64,000 bases of DNA from Hydrogenophaga sp. (GTDB lineage: Bacteria; Pseudomonadota; Gammaproteobacteria; Burkholderiales; Burkholderiaceae_C): assembly GCF_019264445.1 (NCBI RefSeq), contig NZ_JAHVAB010000076.1:1-64000 (forward strand), written 5' to 3'. Made by a program: the position numbers and the translations under genes. The notes under the pieces were generated by a model. The model was not told where the DNA came from. It saw nothing but the letters and a program-made list of their open reading frames with translations, and did no database searches. The stretch's first letter is position 1. The number at the start of each line of letters is the position of its first letter. This document shows positions 63,901 to 64,000 of this stretch, in pieces.

Positions 63901-64000
63901 ATGCGCTCGAAGATCAAGCAGGTGGCGTCGGGGCGCTTTGGCGTCACGGCCGAGTACCTCAACAGCGCCGACCAGATCCAGATCAAGATGGCCCAGGGCG
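60952..64000 (+). CDS. gltB: Glutamate synthase large subunit (5' part, runs off window)
   Basis: GltB is the NADPH-dependent GOGAT large subunit, making glutamate from glutamine and 2-oxoglutarate. 1016 codons are visible, about two thirds of the usual length. The N-terminal Cys of the glutaminase domain is within EHDACGVGFVAHIKGEKSHA, preceded by about 24 residues that would be a propeptide removed on maturation. The amidotransferase domain (FSTNTFPEWPLAHPYRYVAH followed by NGEINTVKGN) and the central and FMN-domain start (GAMSLGSISTEAHATLAVAM) follow. The ATG is preceded by AAGGAAG. gltD is expected beyond the window. Confidence 0.97.
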   Translation, partial: MTTAAEQQHLQQHGLYDPANEHDACGVGFVAHIKGEKSHAIVQQGLKILENLDHRGAVGADKLMGDGAGLLIQLPDALYREEMAAQGVMLPPAGEYGVGMIFMPKEHASRLACEQEMERAIAAEGQVLLGWRDVPVNRDMPMSPTVREKEPIIRQVFIGRGNDVIVQDALERKLYVIRKTASANIQRLKLTHSKEYYVVSMSSRTVVYKGLLLADQVGTYFRDLEDERCVSALGLVHQRFSTNTFPEWPLAHPYRYVAHNGEINTVKGNYNWMKAREGVMSSPVLGADLQKLYPISFASQSDTATFDNCLELLTMAGYPLAQAVMMMIPEPWEQHTTMDSRRKAFYEYHAAMMEPWDGPASIVFTDGRQIGATLDRNGLRPSRYCITDDDFVIMGSESGVLPVPENKIVRKWRLQPGKMFLIDLEQGRMIDDEELKANLANSKPYKQWIDNLRIRLDDVETPVAGESAQEQRISATEPQTGGVENVAPELLDRQQAFGYTQEDIKFLMSPMAANGEEGIGSMGNDSPLAVLSDKNKPLYNYFKQLFAQVTNPPIDPIREAIVMSLVSFIGPKPNLLDINQVNPPMRLEVSQPVLDFADMAKLRDIDAVTQGKFRSHTLDITYPAAWGREGVEAKLASLCAGAVDAIKGGKNILIISDRAISATQIAIPALLALSAIHQHLVREGLRTTAGLVVETGTAREVHHFAVLAGYGAEAVHPYLAMETLQAIHKGLPGDLSADKAIYQYVKAIGKGLSKIMSKMGVSTYMSYCGAQLFEAIGLNSETVNKYFTGTASRVGGIGVFEIAEEGIRMHKAAFGDDPVLATMLDAGGEYAWRARGEEHMWTPDAIAKLQHSTRANNWNTYKEYAQIINDQSRRHMTLRGLFEFKIDPSTAISIDEVEPAAEIVKRFATGAMSLGSISTEAHATLAVAMNRIGGKSNTGEGGEDAMRYRNELKGIPIKQGQTMSDLLGKDTFEVDYELQAGDSMRSKIKQVASGRFGVTAEYLNSADQIQIKMAQG

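Overview
The window reads as an ordinary chromosomal stretch of a GC-rich betaproteobacterium of the order Burkholderiales, most likely family Comamonadaceae (Hydrogenophaga/Acidovorax-like). The basis is gene order and protein style: engB divergent from cytochrome c4 followed by resB-ccsB, the run lysA-lptM / cyaY / mrcA / pilMNOPQ-aroK-aroB-dgt, trimeric-type porins, and Bug/Liv/Dpp-type importers. No database was consulted, so genus is a guess. No tRNA, rRNA, CRISPR array, prophage or plasmid genes were seen.

Layout. 1-4311: part of a type II secretion operon (gspG-H-I-J-K-L on the minus strand, gspL cut by the window edge) with gspC on the opposite strand. 4320-7190: ilvA followed by an unusual cobT homologue, preceded by a short promoter-hairpin-U-tract unit that looks like a small RNA or attenuator. 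7256-12457: an OsmC/YhfA-like protein, coq7, two porins, a secreted helix-hairpin-helix protein and a DUF3047 lipoprotein. 12565-21085: a dipeptide/oligopeptide-type ABC importer with two substrate-binding proteins and an embedded M20 amidohydrolase. 21102-22965: hexR divergent from tal with a HexR-type operator between them. 23028-25337: a structured palindrome, groL, groS, a perfect CIRCE operator and its promoter. 25422-31450: a 7TMR-DISM protein with a decayed GGDEF domain, a short-chain dehydrogenase, a multi-PAS histidine kinase and metK.

31605-33385: two lipid A-type acyltransferases in tandem. 33392-41359: an alpha/beta hydrolase, engB, cytochrome c4, the system II cytochrome c assembly pair resB/ccsB, and msrPQ for repair of oxidised periplasmic methionines. 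41377-46066: a complete branched-chain amino acid type (Liv) importer. 46306-58811: lysA, lptM, cyaY, mrcA, the type IV pilus assembly genes pilMNOPQ, aroK, aroB and dgt. 58808-60862: an MFS transporter and a RAYT (REP-associated tyrosine transposase) element with inverted ends. 60952-64000: the 5' two thirds of gltB behind a candidate sigma-54 promoter.

How it fits together: the window joins envelope export machines (T2SS, pilus assembly, PBP1A, lipid A acylation, porins), nutrient uptake (Dpp-like plus M20D hydrolase, Liv), central metabolism (HexR/tal, gltB, ilvA, lysA, metK, aroKB) and protein quality control (GroESL, MsrPQ). I did not find a clearly new defence or biosynthetic system. 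The points most worth a second look are the anti-Shine-Dalgarno-like small RNA or leader before ilvA, the CobT homologue whose catalytic Glu appears replaced by Gln, the LivF protein with Arg in place of the Walker A Lys, the palindromic element after groL, and the RAYT element sitting next to a sigma-54 promoter.
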